Assembly (NCBI RefSeq): GCF_932526225.1
Contig: NC_064044.1
Location: forward strand, 10,442,906 to 10,506,905
DNA: 64,000 nucleotides
Direction of reading: 5' to 3'
Source of the DNA: Nematostella vectensis
Taxonomy: Eukaryota > Cnidaria > Anthozoa > Actiniaria > Edwardsiidae
Below are positions 31,690 to 54,000 of this stretch, one piece after another. Both the position numbers and the translations under genes were made by a program. The first letter of the stretch is position 1. Every line of letters starts with the position of its first letter. The notes beneath the pieces are model-generated. The model saw nothing but the letters and a program-made list of their open reading frames with translations, ran no database searches and was not told the origin of the DNA.

Positions 31690-34560
31690 TTTCATTATGC
31701 ATCATGTTCCATCATCCACAAAAAATGCAACCTATGTGAAACATATAAAGATTGCATGTTTTCCAAAACTGCAATTATTATTTAAAGTTGTGTCCTCCCA
31801 ATCCTCCTAGGGAATACCTAGAACAACAATGTTATTTAAGATTTTATTGACATTACAAAGGATATCATGAACTATAAAGGAAAACCGAAGGGGTTGATCT
31901 CCTAGTATAATAATAATACTTGATAGACAACTGATACAGCAAAATTATTAAAATAAATTGATACTTTGATTATCAGGTAAGTAGGTAATATTTATTATAA
32001 AAATGAGGATCAATTAAAAATCCTCCTAGAAGAATGGGTGCTATTTTGTTATCTTCAATATTAAAAACAATAAACAAATACATATCACATTCCTATACAT
32101 TAATAAGTATATCAGCAAATCACACTATCGTAGTGGATTTGACGTAAAAGTCCCTGCCTGTACTGTCCCAATTCCTTTTTTTTTTTTTAATTACCTTAAT
32201 TAATTTTCCAGGATAGGGATTTATAATTTTCTTTTTCTTGTGTAAGGTTTACAAAATGCAAATATTGGAAAAAATATCTTTATTAACCTTCTCTTTCTTG
32301 CTTTAGAATGTAACTTTGCTAAGTGTGGATCAAAACCACTCTTATTTATCAAAACAATTCTGACAACCGGTACCTTATTTTATTATAAAGTTAAGAACCA
32401 CATATAAGAACCTAGAATGATCCTGTTAGCCTAAAATTATCAAATTAGAGCATCTATTTAGCCTACAATTGTTAATTGTATTAATTTGCTTAATAAAATA
32501 TGAATTTACTGGCTTAAGATATGAAAATTGATTTCTAGATAGTTTTAAACATGATCTTAAGGGATCACATAGAAGACCTGTTTTTTATTATTAACTTATC
32601 TACATCAATTGCTTGACCATAACTCATTGTCATCATATATTTATAAAAAAGGCGAGAGACTATTTATGAACCTAAATAGCCTAAATGTCATTAAATGCAC
32701 ATTATACAAGAACCTGTCAGACTAACTTGCAAAAAAAAACTAAGTTTTACTTTTTAACGTTGATTCATTATTTAGAACAATATTTCTATTTGTAAAAAGT
32801 ATCTTACTTTTAAGTCCGTTAAATGTGTTTATTTTTGGTGACCTACATTAAATACCAATGCCTAATATGTACATCCTGCCCTGAGTCATGCCTCTGAGCC
32901 AGCAGCTTGTTTTCAGTGTCTCAGCTTGTTTTAAGAATCTCTGGCTTAGATTCAACTTTAAAAATTTGGAGAAAAGCATTTAAGAGAAAAATTAAAATTT
33001 CCTTACAAACAATACAAATATTATACTACAAAAACCTAATTCATAAAACCTAAAACTGTCTCAATAGTCTCAACTAAAATTTTCTACAATAATACCCATA
33101 GCATAAATGAATATATGAGGCTGAAAGAGCTTTAATAGGAAAACTGTAGAGGGAAAAAACTATAGCTTTCAAGCAAATTGCTCCTCTACAGAAAAGCTGT
33201 CTTGGCTTCCTTTGAAACCTAAATTTTACTTTGGGACCACTTTGGGGTACAATTATATAGATATGTGAGATATGAGAAAACAAATAGTTTTTAGGTTTTG
33301 TAAGAAACATTGAGGTACCCAGGGTTATTCAAAATATTGTCAGGTGGTATAAAAACAAGGCATATTTTTTTAGGTAATAACGGATCCACAAGGTCCTAGT
33401 AACTGCATGTGTAGCTTTTTTAGAATCAAACCAGAATTCCAGAATAGTCGATTTAAATTTCAAGTGTTTTTCAAATATATGTTGTTTTTCACAAATTATT
33501 AATAAATAGGGTTTTAGGAAAAAAGCTCTCAATTTATTTTAGCATTGTTCATCTTTGTGAGAATTTGACCAATCATTCATGGAAATGAATTAAAAATCAC
33601 TTTTGCTTTTATTTCTAGTATTTCATAGCTGTCAACTTGGACAGACGTCTTGTAAAAACGGGTGAAATTGAGTAAATATGTGAAGAAAAAAAACAAACAA
33701 AACAAGAGAGCCAATGCGGGTGAATACAGAGAATGTATGAACATTAAAAAAATTAGGCTTGTGATGAGGTCCACAATCTCGTGAATAGTTATTATTTTCC
33801 TATGATAGATGGTGAATGGCAGATTTTAGAGATCGAATTTGATTAATACAGCCTAGAATTTAAGTTTTAGTCGCTGAGGTAAGTACTTAATATATAAATT
33901 TGAAACAATAAAAAAGGCGTAAAAAGTTTGAAAACAAAACAACTCGGCTTATTTGCAGTCAGTTTTTGTGTTTTTTAGGTTAGAAATACTCTAGTGGCCG
34001 CCATATTGTTTTGCGCGCCCTAGAGACCTGGGCCGGGGCAGATCGCGGCTGGCTGGCTGGCTGGCAGCTTGTGCCAATGACGTCATTCACCACAAAGACT
34101 CAGTCGCCTAGTTATAGACTATTTCTCTATGCCTATGGGGCTCCGCGCGAGGCCGCTGGCTCCGCTATAAACCTTCTCAACCCTTCTATAAACGCATCTG
34201 TTTCTGGTGACTACGTCGATTCTATTGCATGGCTCTCTAAGTAATTGCGCGAATACGAACCCCTCATCCGTCACACAGCTCCCCCACTACGCTTCTAAAT
34301 TGAGAATCATCAGGCGTTAACCGGTATCCAGGCAAGTCTCCCTTGTACTGTCTTCATGATAGAGAGTTGGATTAACGACACTCGCAGAATATCTCTCATA
34401 GACAGACCTACGTCTTTGTCTCCAATGTTAGATTAGGGTTATTCCATCCATTTAGTTTCAGCTTGGTCATTGTTGCTAGCTGTTGGTTATCGTACTCATA
34501 CAGCATTGACCGGGTTGCCATGGATTAATGTATTTAGGTTGAACAATTTCTAGCATTTTA
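31690..34560. other. AT-rich spacer between the two duplication units
   Basis: No domain, exon or repeat family is recognised in most of this 2.9 kb. At 33985-34260 the base composition rises in GC (GTGGCCGCCATATTG, then four GGCT units). The 40-bp word CTATGGGGCTCCGCGCG at 34135 recurs inverted at about 46425-46460, the start of the insertion after gene 2. This marks the end of a dispersed element. Confidence 0.5.
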
Positions 34561-34627
34561 GATGTTTGAAATTGGTTTTACAGAGGAGCATGTCCTCGGA
34601 CTCCCTATATACAATGCTCTTTAAATA

Positions 34628-34886
34628 GCTGGATGTTCTTATAAAAAGGTTCTCATTAAATAAAAGCGTGTACTGGATTTATTCTTCCGAGCAAAATGTT
34701 TGTGCCTTTGCGACTGCGTGACTGCGTTCTGCACACAATTCTTATCAACATGAGCAGTTTATTGTAGGATTATCCGTCTTGACCACAAAAATAGTAAGTT
34801 AAAATCTATGCTATGTCTGGTGGTTTAATATCATCAAATCATTGTTTTATGCCATTCTTCTAAAAGACTATACGATTCTTTTACAG
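34628..34886 (+). promoter_or_regulatory. Gene 2 TATA box and likely 5' UTR intron
   Basis: TATAAAAAGG begins at about 34640, 250 bp before the ATG, in a 20-bp block shared with gene 1 (4932-4953). A GTAAGT donor lies at 34794 and a good acceptor (GATTCTTTTACAG) ends at 34886, four bases before the ATG. They would define a 93-bp intron within the 5' UTR. Transcript data are needed for the actual start site. Confidence 0.45.
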
Positions 34887-34890
34887 CAAA

Positions 34891-45404
<10,514 letters not shown>

Positions 45405-45567
45405 ACGTCAAAACGGTTTAATTGACAATGCACTGTTCTCAATACGAAAAATGGGCGTTCACGATTTCCTCCTCTAGGAACCAAACATTTGATTATCTGA
45501 CGTCAAATGACGAAAGACAGCTTGCCTAAGGCAAGTCCCTTTTATAGTGCGAGTTCGTGTTTAAAGT

Positions 45568-45819
45568 TATGCCTATTGCACACCAGTGACATAACAACAT
45601 AGGCGCGCGCACTCTTTTAAGCCCGACATAACGACATGGACATTATGACATAAAAGAAAAAACAAGTTTTTTTTCTTATGTCGTTAGTTTCGTGTCGTTA
45701 TGTTGGGCTTTTGGCAAAATGTCGAACCATTCACACTAGAACATATGAACATAAGGGTGCACGCGCCTATGTCATTATGTCATTATGTCATTATGTCACT
45801 AGTGTGCACCAGGCATTAG
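45568..45819. mobile_element. Harbinger-like MITE, copy 3
   Basis: It stands at the position equivalent to 17831-18073, with the same TTA flanks, so this insertion predates the segmental duplication. An ATGTCATT triplication near the right end is new in this copy. Confidence 0.72.
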
Positions 45820-46021
45820 TTGATCCGACTTGCGTGACAATGTTGTTTAAATTTTGCTTTGAATACTTTTATGACTTTAAGATTGCATTGTTTTATTTAT
45901 TAACTAGAATCCAGGCATTTTATCGTAACATGTTTTGATTTTCACCATAATTCAAGCCGATTTATTTCATAACAGAAAGGAACATCTCATTTGCATGGGA
46001 TTCATAGCCTACGTAACCAAG

Positions 46022-46103
46022 TGTCACGCAAGTCACGTGTAACGCAAGCCACGTGTCATGGAAGTCATGTGCCACGCAAATCATTTGTCACGCAAGTCAG
46101 GTC
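46022..46103. repeat. TCACGCAAGTCA short tandem repeat, copy B
   Basis: This is the counterpart of 18240-18322, with more substitutions (GTAACGCAAGCCACGTGTCA). Confidence 0.7.
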
Positions 46104-47099
46104 GACGGGCTTTAAGGAGAGGGGGAGGCTTTAAGGACAAACAACCTAGAATGCCGAATACATGTAAATTATGTGCATGCTTCGAATTATGTCTTATTTC
46201 GTGCTGTAGAAAGGGAATCAACTCATCATCGAATGACATGGATGCATGCGATAAATGAAGGATTTGTAAAAAAAAAAGGTGTTGGAATGACGACACGTGG
46301 GTTGTATTTGACGCTTTATGTTGTATTTTTTATTATAATTGCCAATACTAGCACAGAAACGCATGAAGATATTAAAACTCCCCAAACTCAACACGATGTG
46401 CTCGTTTTTTTTGTAGCGAAGCCAGCGCGGCCGCGCGCGGAGCCCCATAGGCATAGAAATATACTTTGGTACCTATTAAGTTAATTCGTTTTTGTTTTCT
46501 TGTCTCTTTTATACCAAGCTGTTATTAGATAAAAGGTTGACTAGGTACATGACATAATATAGCTGGTATAGCTATGAAATGCAAGGATATCTTTATAGCT
46601 GAGGTATAGATATGAAATGACAAGGATATCTTTTTTTCCTCAGGTAAATAGAGCAAGAAATTAAGCCAGATTCATTATGTAGGCTAGCTGAAAGCAAATG
46701 TAAATTAATGTTTTTCATATTCTTTTATTGTTTAGTATAATTATATTCAATCAACCCGCATTCCTTTCCTATAGCCAACATAATATTCTCTTGCGGTGTT
46801 GATAATTCCCCTAAAATCTGAATGAATAAAAGCCTTAACTGTCAACAAAATTATTGACAGACAGACAGATTAGTTTATTGTTACCATTTGAAGACTTTTA
46901 CATTAGTGTGAATCCAATATATTTAACATGATAAGCCATTCAAATTCTCAAAAATACATATATACAGACAAAAGAACATAGAGAAGATACAACCTTATTT
47001 TGTTGTATTTTCCCATAGTAAGAAGCAGCTGTATACCAATTTTGCAGCCATCCCTGCTATAGTAGCTCTAGGATTTATTATTAGATTAAAACTTCATAT

Positions 47100-47337
47100 T
47101 GTGTAGTTCCAGAAAATATCCATACCCCCCTATTGAGGGGGTCGGAGGTATGACCCCCACCCCTCTGGAATTTCCAACCCCCTTGAAAAAAATTAATACT
47201 GTAACTGTTAAGGAAAAGGGCATTTTATCTTCCCCCCCCTCTGGAAATTCCTGGGCGTTTGAGCCCCCACCCCCTCATAATTACCAATCCCCCCAATGGG
47301 GGGGGGGGGGGGTATGGATATTTTCTGGAACTACACA
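47100..47337. mobile_element. 238-bp foldback MITE with TGTGTAGTTCC ends
   Basis: The left end TGTGTAGTTCCAGAAAATAT, then CCATACCCCCC, is mirrored by GGGGGGTATGGATATTTTCT, then GGAACTACACA. ATT may flank both sides. The interior is C/G rich with TCTGGAA words. A single end of the same family lies at 17033-17063. Confidence 0.75.
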
Positions 47338-47817
47338 TTCACATTCTGATTTCTAATGCTTGAAGACCAGAGGTCCTAAAAGTTACTTACTGTTATTGCA
47401 AATGAACCAGTAAACTGATTGTATTATTCTCATGTGCATTGATTTGCATAGGTAACAACACATTGCTGGCATGAACTGTCATCAGCAAATGTAGATAGTC
47501 TTAGTGTGTGTGTGTTTATGTCCTGACCTACTGCACATTGTACCTATTTTTCTGGTATCTGTCCTCGTTTTCCCTTAACTTTTTTCAGGTGCCAGTAGTC
47601 TTTTAAATATTTATTCTATATCTTTAAACAAAAAAATGCATGTAAGCTTAGGGGTAGATAAAAGGATGTTTTTTTTTTTCTTGTAAATTGTTCTATGCAT
47701 TTGTTCAATGGCTTGGCCCTATTCATGGCTGATTAGCTTTTACTTATTCATGAGCATGGTTCAAGAGAGCTACTCATATGTAGTCATGACAGAGGGGAAA
47801 GGGGTTGGAATATTGTA

Positions 47818-48055
47818 TTTCAAAATTATATTGGATGTTTGCTAGAGATGAAATATGGATTAAGAGAAAAAGGATTTCATTTATCAAAAATTTGTTTTTA
47901 GTATATACTGAGTTAATTGGTAAACTGTATGAAAAGGATTTCAAAATATATGGATGTTTGCTAGAGATGAAAGATGGATAAGAGAAAAAGGATTTCATTT
48001 ATCAAAAATTCGTTTTTAGTATCTAATGAGTTAATTGGTAAAAATGTATAAAAAG
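47818..48055. repeat. 119-bp tandem duplication
   Basis: GGATGTTTGCTAGAGATGAA, then GGATTTCATTTATCAAAAAT, then GAGTTAATTGGTAAA, occurs twice in direct succession with few differences. Confidence 0.8.
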
Positions 48056-48489
48056 GATTAGGAATTGAGGATCAGGTATAGTTTGAAAGTTTTCAACCTT
48101 GGTGTTATGGGGTATGTAATTTTGGGCTCTCTAGTTTGATTATAGATTTGGGCCCTTCAGTGTGATTATAGATTTGTAACGAGTGCAAAAAAGAATATAA
48201 AGTTGTCTATAATATCCCACTCTTTGTAAATCTATAGTCATACTACTTTATCTATTACCTGCTAGCAACCAGCCAACCAGCTATACTACTTCGTCTATTA
48301 CCAGCCAGCAACCCGACAACCAACCATAATACTTCGTCTATTACCAAGTGCAACCAGCCACCCATAGCACACCTCGGCCCATACCACTATAGCCTAACAT
48401 TCCCCCTTGCTTAAATACCTTAAATTATCCACTATCTGCTATAGTATTGACTGTGTAAACTCAGTCATGATTTTTTATTTCAGGATCCA

Positions 48490-48595
48490 TGATTCCCTCC
48501 ACCCAAGGTCTTCTTAATCCATTATCCCTCCATCCATTATGCCCTCCATCCAAGGTTTTCTTTATCCATTATCCCTTCCATCCATGATTCTGTGC
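48490..48595. repeat. CCCTCCATCC microsatellite, copy B
   Basis: A shorter counterpart of 18653-18860, joined directly to the gypsy remnant that follows. Confidence 0.7.
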
Positions 48596-50030
48596 TGGTA
48601 ATGATTTTGATTATTCAAGCCAACCTCTTGGGACCATACCAAAAGTTCCTGAAATGACCAGGATCACCACCATTAAAAGTCCAACATTGCAAAGAGCATT
48701 GTGTTGCTCTTTTATTCACCTTTGTAATTTGGGGTGTAGCAAATTAAAATGACTTCCCTGTGGTTGTGTGGGGTGTCACCCGATAACGGAAGCAAAAAGT
48801 TTCCATTGTATGTCTAATCACATTCAATTAACCACTTCCAATTAACTGCTTGCCTTAGACCATCGGAAGCAGGATGATAAGAAGCAGTGGTTTTGTGTAT
48901 ATCATTTTGTCTAATAAAGATTAAAAACTCGATAGTACTGCCCGTGGTGGTACTTGCCATTATGTGAGATTCAATCCCTTTGGTAGTATCTTTCACATGA
49001 AAGGCCCACAGTAATCTATGTGGTTTCTCACCCAGGGCTTGTGCGACCACTCCCGGGGTGGTAGGGGGCTGATGCGAGAGCTTTCTGCTTGATCTGGCTT
49101 TTCACCATGGACTCTCTTTGTCGATAGAGGGCAACCAGACATCGCTGGCGCCTTCATGCGACGTTTTACACGATGTGTTTCATGAGACTCTTGGTAGGGG
49201 CTGGGAGGATGGGATTTTTAGCTCCTCGTAGTATGCAGCCATCTTGAACAATTTAGCTCTTCTTACCTTGATTTGTACACTGAAGGTATTCAGTGTTTTT
49301 AAGCTTATTGATCACCCGCGCACTTAAGTATGCGGCCATCTTGAACACTTCGCTCTTCTTACCTTGGTTTGTACACTTCAGGACTTCAGTGTCTTTAAGC
49401 TTGTTGACCACCCGCGCTCGCAGCAAATACTCATTACCATTTGTAAGGACCGGGTCTTCATGTGTCCAGTACGAACCTCAGCTTTGGTAACAGGCGAAGC
49501 ATCGACTTCGTCCAGCAGAAACACGATTTCTTCTGCAGACACCTTGGTAAGCACGGGTAGAAGAGCCGGCTTAATGTGCCAGAATTACCATGGCTACTAC
49601 CTGACTTGTATACGATGTCATATCCATAACCGCGTAAGGTCACTGGCCAACTAAGTACACTTGATAATGCAGTGCGCGGTACTTTTTTTTTTGCTAAAAA
49701 AAGTCAGTATAGTGAGTGAGGTGACATCTATTTAGGTACTTATGGACCTTCTTTAAGACGAACATCACACTTGAGTTTGTACGCAGCTCTTACAAGCTGC
49801 AATTTGATTGGGCAAATGAACAATATCCGCACCTCGACACAAAGAACGAGAAGAATAGAGACAAAAGAACTCCTTTGTAGAACAAAGATAATAGGAGACA
49901 AAACAGCTGCGTACTTACTCCTTGAGTCTTCTTTATCTAGCTGTAAATACTTCATTACAGCTGGGTTTAGGGTCCTGGAAAAAAAAGCAATGACCCGGTC
50001 ACTCCCATCATCCATGCGATATGATAGCAC
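48590..50030 (-). mobile_element. Ty3/gypsy remnant B1
   Basis: Copy of 18890-21142: integrase end at 49050-48814 (RQNDIHKTTASYHPASDGLR), RNase H pieces at 49643-49540 (MTLRGYGYDIVYKSGSSHGN) and 50030-49740 (LSYRMDDGSDRVIAFFSRTL). The 96-bp repeat between them is reduced to two to three units (49225-49430). It carries the same loss of upstream domains as copy A. Confidence 0.75.
49225..49430. repeat. 96-bp minisatellite, contracted copy B
   Basis: TATGCAGCCATCTTGA at 49232 and TATGCGGCCATCTTGA at 49329, with a further partial unit to GACCACCCGCGCTCG. Compare about nine units in copy A. Confidence 0.8.
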
Positions 50031-50046
50031 AGCCTCAACTTCTTAG

Positions 50047-50249
50047 TTGTCAAAACAGCACGGGACACGCGCGTCTAATTTTTCGCGCGTTTTCGCTCTT
50101 CCAACTCGCGGCCGACACAGAGAATATATTGTTGGCCGTGTTTTGCATCATTTTTAAAATCAAGAAAGAAAATCGATACACTTTTTAATAATATAAAGAG
50201 GTTGAAACGATTGACGAAAGAGGACAAACGATGGTTTTGAAAAAACAAG
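50047..50249 (+). promoter_or_regulatory. Promoter-like block with mini first exon, copy B
   Basis: Counterpart of 21160-21361, with the same TATA-like word and an ATG at 50231 (MVLKKQG to a GTAAGT donor). About 460 bp (50370-50830) were then inserted relative to copy A before the acceptor-like TTCTTTTCCAG at about 50850. Confidence 0.35.
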
Positions 50250-51069
50250 GTAAGTAGGACTTTAATTTCATTAGCTTTTCGTCGGAGCTGGTCTGAAAAC
50301 TACTCCTTGTGTTGATATTTTTCTAGACCTCAAGTAAGCTAATTTTTATGAACTTCAAACATTTAAAGCCATGAGGGGATGCTTTACCGACCTACCTCAG
50401 TAGTAATTCAGCTAGGTAATCATCCTTTATCCCATAAAAAAGGATAGAAAAAGCATGTGTTAATAGTGTCCGATTGATTGTCCGTTTTCTCAATCAAAAA
50501 GAATTTTGTTTCTTCTTTGCTTTAAAATGTGAAAATGATATACAAAATGATATAAGCTACTATTTAGCGGAACGATCTTTGTTCTGTTTTGAAACAGTTT
50601 AACTGTTCAATCCCCCACCCCTTGCCACATCTCCCATGATGTTTGCAAATATCAACATCTAGCTGTACTCTCATATTAGCCCCACATATTAAATGGGTAT
50701 ATAGCATGTACCTTTTTTCGTCTCATGCAATTGATTCACAAATGGTATGAATGTTGAAGAAAATAAAAAAGCACACATTTTCTGTAAGAATCTATCATTT
50801 AATTTCAATTCTTCGATTATACTTTCTGAAACACCCAAAATTCTTTTCCAGATTAAGCAAAAAAAATATGGCTCAAATTGAATGTATGCTGGCTTCGCCT
50901 TCAGGCAGTGCCAAAATCTATATGTTATCTTTAATTAAACAATTCTTCCAATTCTGCTGTTTTTTAGGGGATTTCAAACAATGAATCATCCTATTACAAT
51001 ATGGATGTGCTCGATGGCAGTTTCTTAAGGACTGCAACAAAATCGAAAAGTTTAACACTTATTTTCAAA

Positions 51070-54000
51070 CATTAGCTAGCCGACTAGTTCCAATCGAAGG
51101 TGAAATAGGGGGTACCTAAACGATTTCATACGTGGATGAGTAACTTGAGTTGCACAATCTATCCGGATTATTGTCCGAATAATTTGGTGTGTTTGCGTTT
51201 ATTCGTTAAGGTGGTATTAATTGCCTTTATTAGGAAGATCGTTGACACATCAGGTAAGTTATCGTTTTACAGAAATGGATTGCAACCCGATTTCGAATCG
51301 ATAGGATACCACTATTCGCGAAACATATTTTTAAAGTAAGTTTGCTAATTTTTCATCAGATTCTATTGCTTTATAAGGAAATCCCAATTCTCAAAGTTCT
51401 TTTCGCGTAAGTATAAAATTAGCGTAAATTTACTAAGAAGTTATGAACACATCCCCAATAACAACTTTCGGGATGCTAGATAAACACGACTTGCTTTTGA
51501 GTAAATTTAGTTTTGAAAAAAGTGAATAGGTGGCCTTTGCAGGCAAAAAAGCTTTTTGAACAAACAAGCAAACACAAATGTGTGATAATTCAAGCATTTC
51601 AGATTCTCCTAGCACAACTAAACAAGTGCTTTTTGAAGTATCCATACAGAAACCTCAGTTTTATTGCAGAAGAGTTTGAGGCATTTTACTAATTATATTT
51701 ATGGCATTGTGATCAGAATATGGTCAATTGCTCACGGATGTGACAAAAAATTCCATTTGTAAGTCATCTATAATCCATCCCTTTCGCGAAAAAGGAAACA
51801 TAAAAGTTAGTGATTGAGTAAAATTTCAGGTCAATTCTCGATTGACTTAAAAAGACATCAACTTCTAGAAAAAAGCGAAAACGGAAAGATAACAACATTA
51901 ATGTATTCGTAGCAGTAAATGTGCCTTGACAGTCTGGTAAATCCTATTTGGACAATAACATTTTGATCAATAAAAGCTTTATTTTTAAATCTAGAATTGC
52001 GTGGTTGACGAGCTCCTAAGAAAGATGGGCGCGATTAGTGCTTCATCGGAAAAGCGAAATAGCGGGTAGTTAACAAAATTCTGCAATTCCAATAAACAAA
52101 TCTAGCCGTTTACTTCCAACTGAAGTTGAAGTAGGGGGTACCTAAGCGATTTCATCTGTGGATGAGTTACTTGAATAGCACAATCCATCCGAATTATTGT
52201 GCGAACCTTGATTTTGTTTGTAATTGCGTTTCCAACCTCACGAGGCGATGTCCAAATCCAACTGAGCAATGATTGAAATTCATTGTATCCCATTCCCAGA
52301 TGGTGACGATCACCTCTTCTCCCGATATGGGGAAGTCATTTTATGCTATATTGGTCGAAATAAGGGATGTTGAAAAACAGTGCACACTTCGGAATAAAAA
52401 ATAATTCACAGTGCTTAGTTTAAAATAAGGTACAGTTGTCTACACGAAACAATCCGATAAATCAAATCTAAAAAAGTTGTAGCAGAGTGCAAAATTTGGT
52501 GTGTTTGCGTTACTCGGCAAGGTGGTATTAATTGCCTCTATTAGGAAAACGTTATTGGTCTTCGGTATTAATGAAATGAAATCCTTGTCTATTTGCTCAT
52601 TCGCAGTGAACGTTAGATTCAACAGTCAGAGGCGAAAATTGAGCAGGAAAGATCGTTGGCACATTAGGTAAGTAACTGTTTTACAGAAATGGATTGCAAC
52701 CCGATATCGGATCGATAGGCTACCTCTATTCGCGAAACTTGTTTTTAAAGTTAGTTTGCTAATTTTTCATCAGATTCTATTGCTTTACAAGGGAATCTCA
52801 ATTCTCAAAGTTCTTTTCGCGTAAGTACAAAATTAGCGTAAATTTACTAAGAAGTTATGACCACAGCCCCGAATAACAACTTTCGGGCTGCTAGATAAAC
52901 ACACGTTGCTTTTGAGTAAATTTAGTTTTGAAAATAGTGAATAGGTGGCCTTTGCAGGCAAAAAAAGCTTTTTGAACAAAGAAGCAAACGAAAATGTGTG
53001 ATAATTCAAGCATTTCAGATTCTCCTAGCACAACTAAACAAGTGCTTTTTTAAGTATCCATACAGATACCTCATTTTTATTGCAGAAGAGTTTGAGGCAT
53101 TCTACGAATTATATCATTTATTGCAATGTGATAAGAGTATTGTCAATTGCTCACGGATGTGACAAAAAAATCCCTATTGGTAAGTAATCTATAATCCATC
53201 CCTTTCGCGAAAAAGGAAAACAAAAAAGTTAGTGATTGAGTAAAATTTCAGGTCAATTCTCGATTGACTTAAAAGATCAACTACCAAAAAAAGCGAAAAC
53301 GAAAAGATAACAACATTAATGTATTTGTAGCAGTAAATATGCCTTGACAGTCTGGAAAATCCTATTTGGACAATAACATTTTGATCGATAAAAGCTTTAT
53401 TTTTTAATCTGGAATTGCGTTGTTGACGAGTTCCTAAGAAAGATTGGCGCGATTAGTGCTTCATCGGAAAAGCGAAAAAGCGGGTAGTTAACAAAATTCT
53501 GCAATTCCAATAAACAAATCTAGCCGTTTAGTTCCAACTGAAGTTGAAGTAGGGGGTACCTAGACGATTTCATCTGTGGATGAGTTACTTGAGTTGGACA
53601 ATCCATCCGAATTATTGTGCGAACCTTGTTTGTAATTGCGTTTCCAACCTGACGAGGCGATGTCCAAATCCAACTGAGCAACGATTGAAATTCATTGTAT
53701 CCCATTTCCAGATGGTGAAGATCACCTCTTCTCCCGATATGGGGAATTCATTTTATGCTATATTGGTCGAAATAAGGGATGTTGAAAAACAGTGCACACT
53801 TCGGAATAAAAAATAATTCACAGTGCTTAGTTTAAAATAAGGTACAGTTGTCTACACGAAACAATCCGATAAATCAAATGTATCTAAGTTATAGAAGACT
53901 GCAAAATGTGGTGTGTTTGCGTTTATTCGTCAAGGTGGTATTAATTGCCTCTATTAGGAAAACGTCATTGGTCTTCGGTATTAATGAAATGAAATCCTTG

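Larger units (their letters stand above)
17764..31690. repeat. Segmental duplication, copy A (3' flank of gene 1)
   Basis: From GTCAAATGACGAA onwards, this 14-kb flank is matched in the same order and orientation by 45505-64000. Shared landmarks, in order: MITE, CACG repeats, CCATCCATG microsatellite, gypsy remnant with 96-bp repeats, promoter-like block, 1.4-kb array, a 2.5-kb block and a second gypsy. The part from about 25300 is nearly identical at a fixed offset of 32,520 bp; the earlier part is clearly diverged, with indels. Homology still holds at the window end. Confidence 0.85.
46421..48484. other. 2.06-kb sequence present only in copy B
   Basis: Copy A passes directly from the T tract at 18625-18640 to the CCATCC microsatellite, while copy B has this extra block in between. 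It starts with GCGAAGCCAGCGCGGCCGCG (the element end also seen near 34135), and holds a MITE (47100-47337), a 119-bp tandem duplication and a degenerate CCAGCCA repeat (48230-48370). No gene is recognised. Confidence 0.6.
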
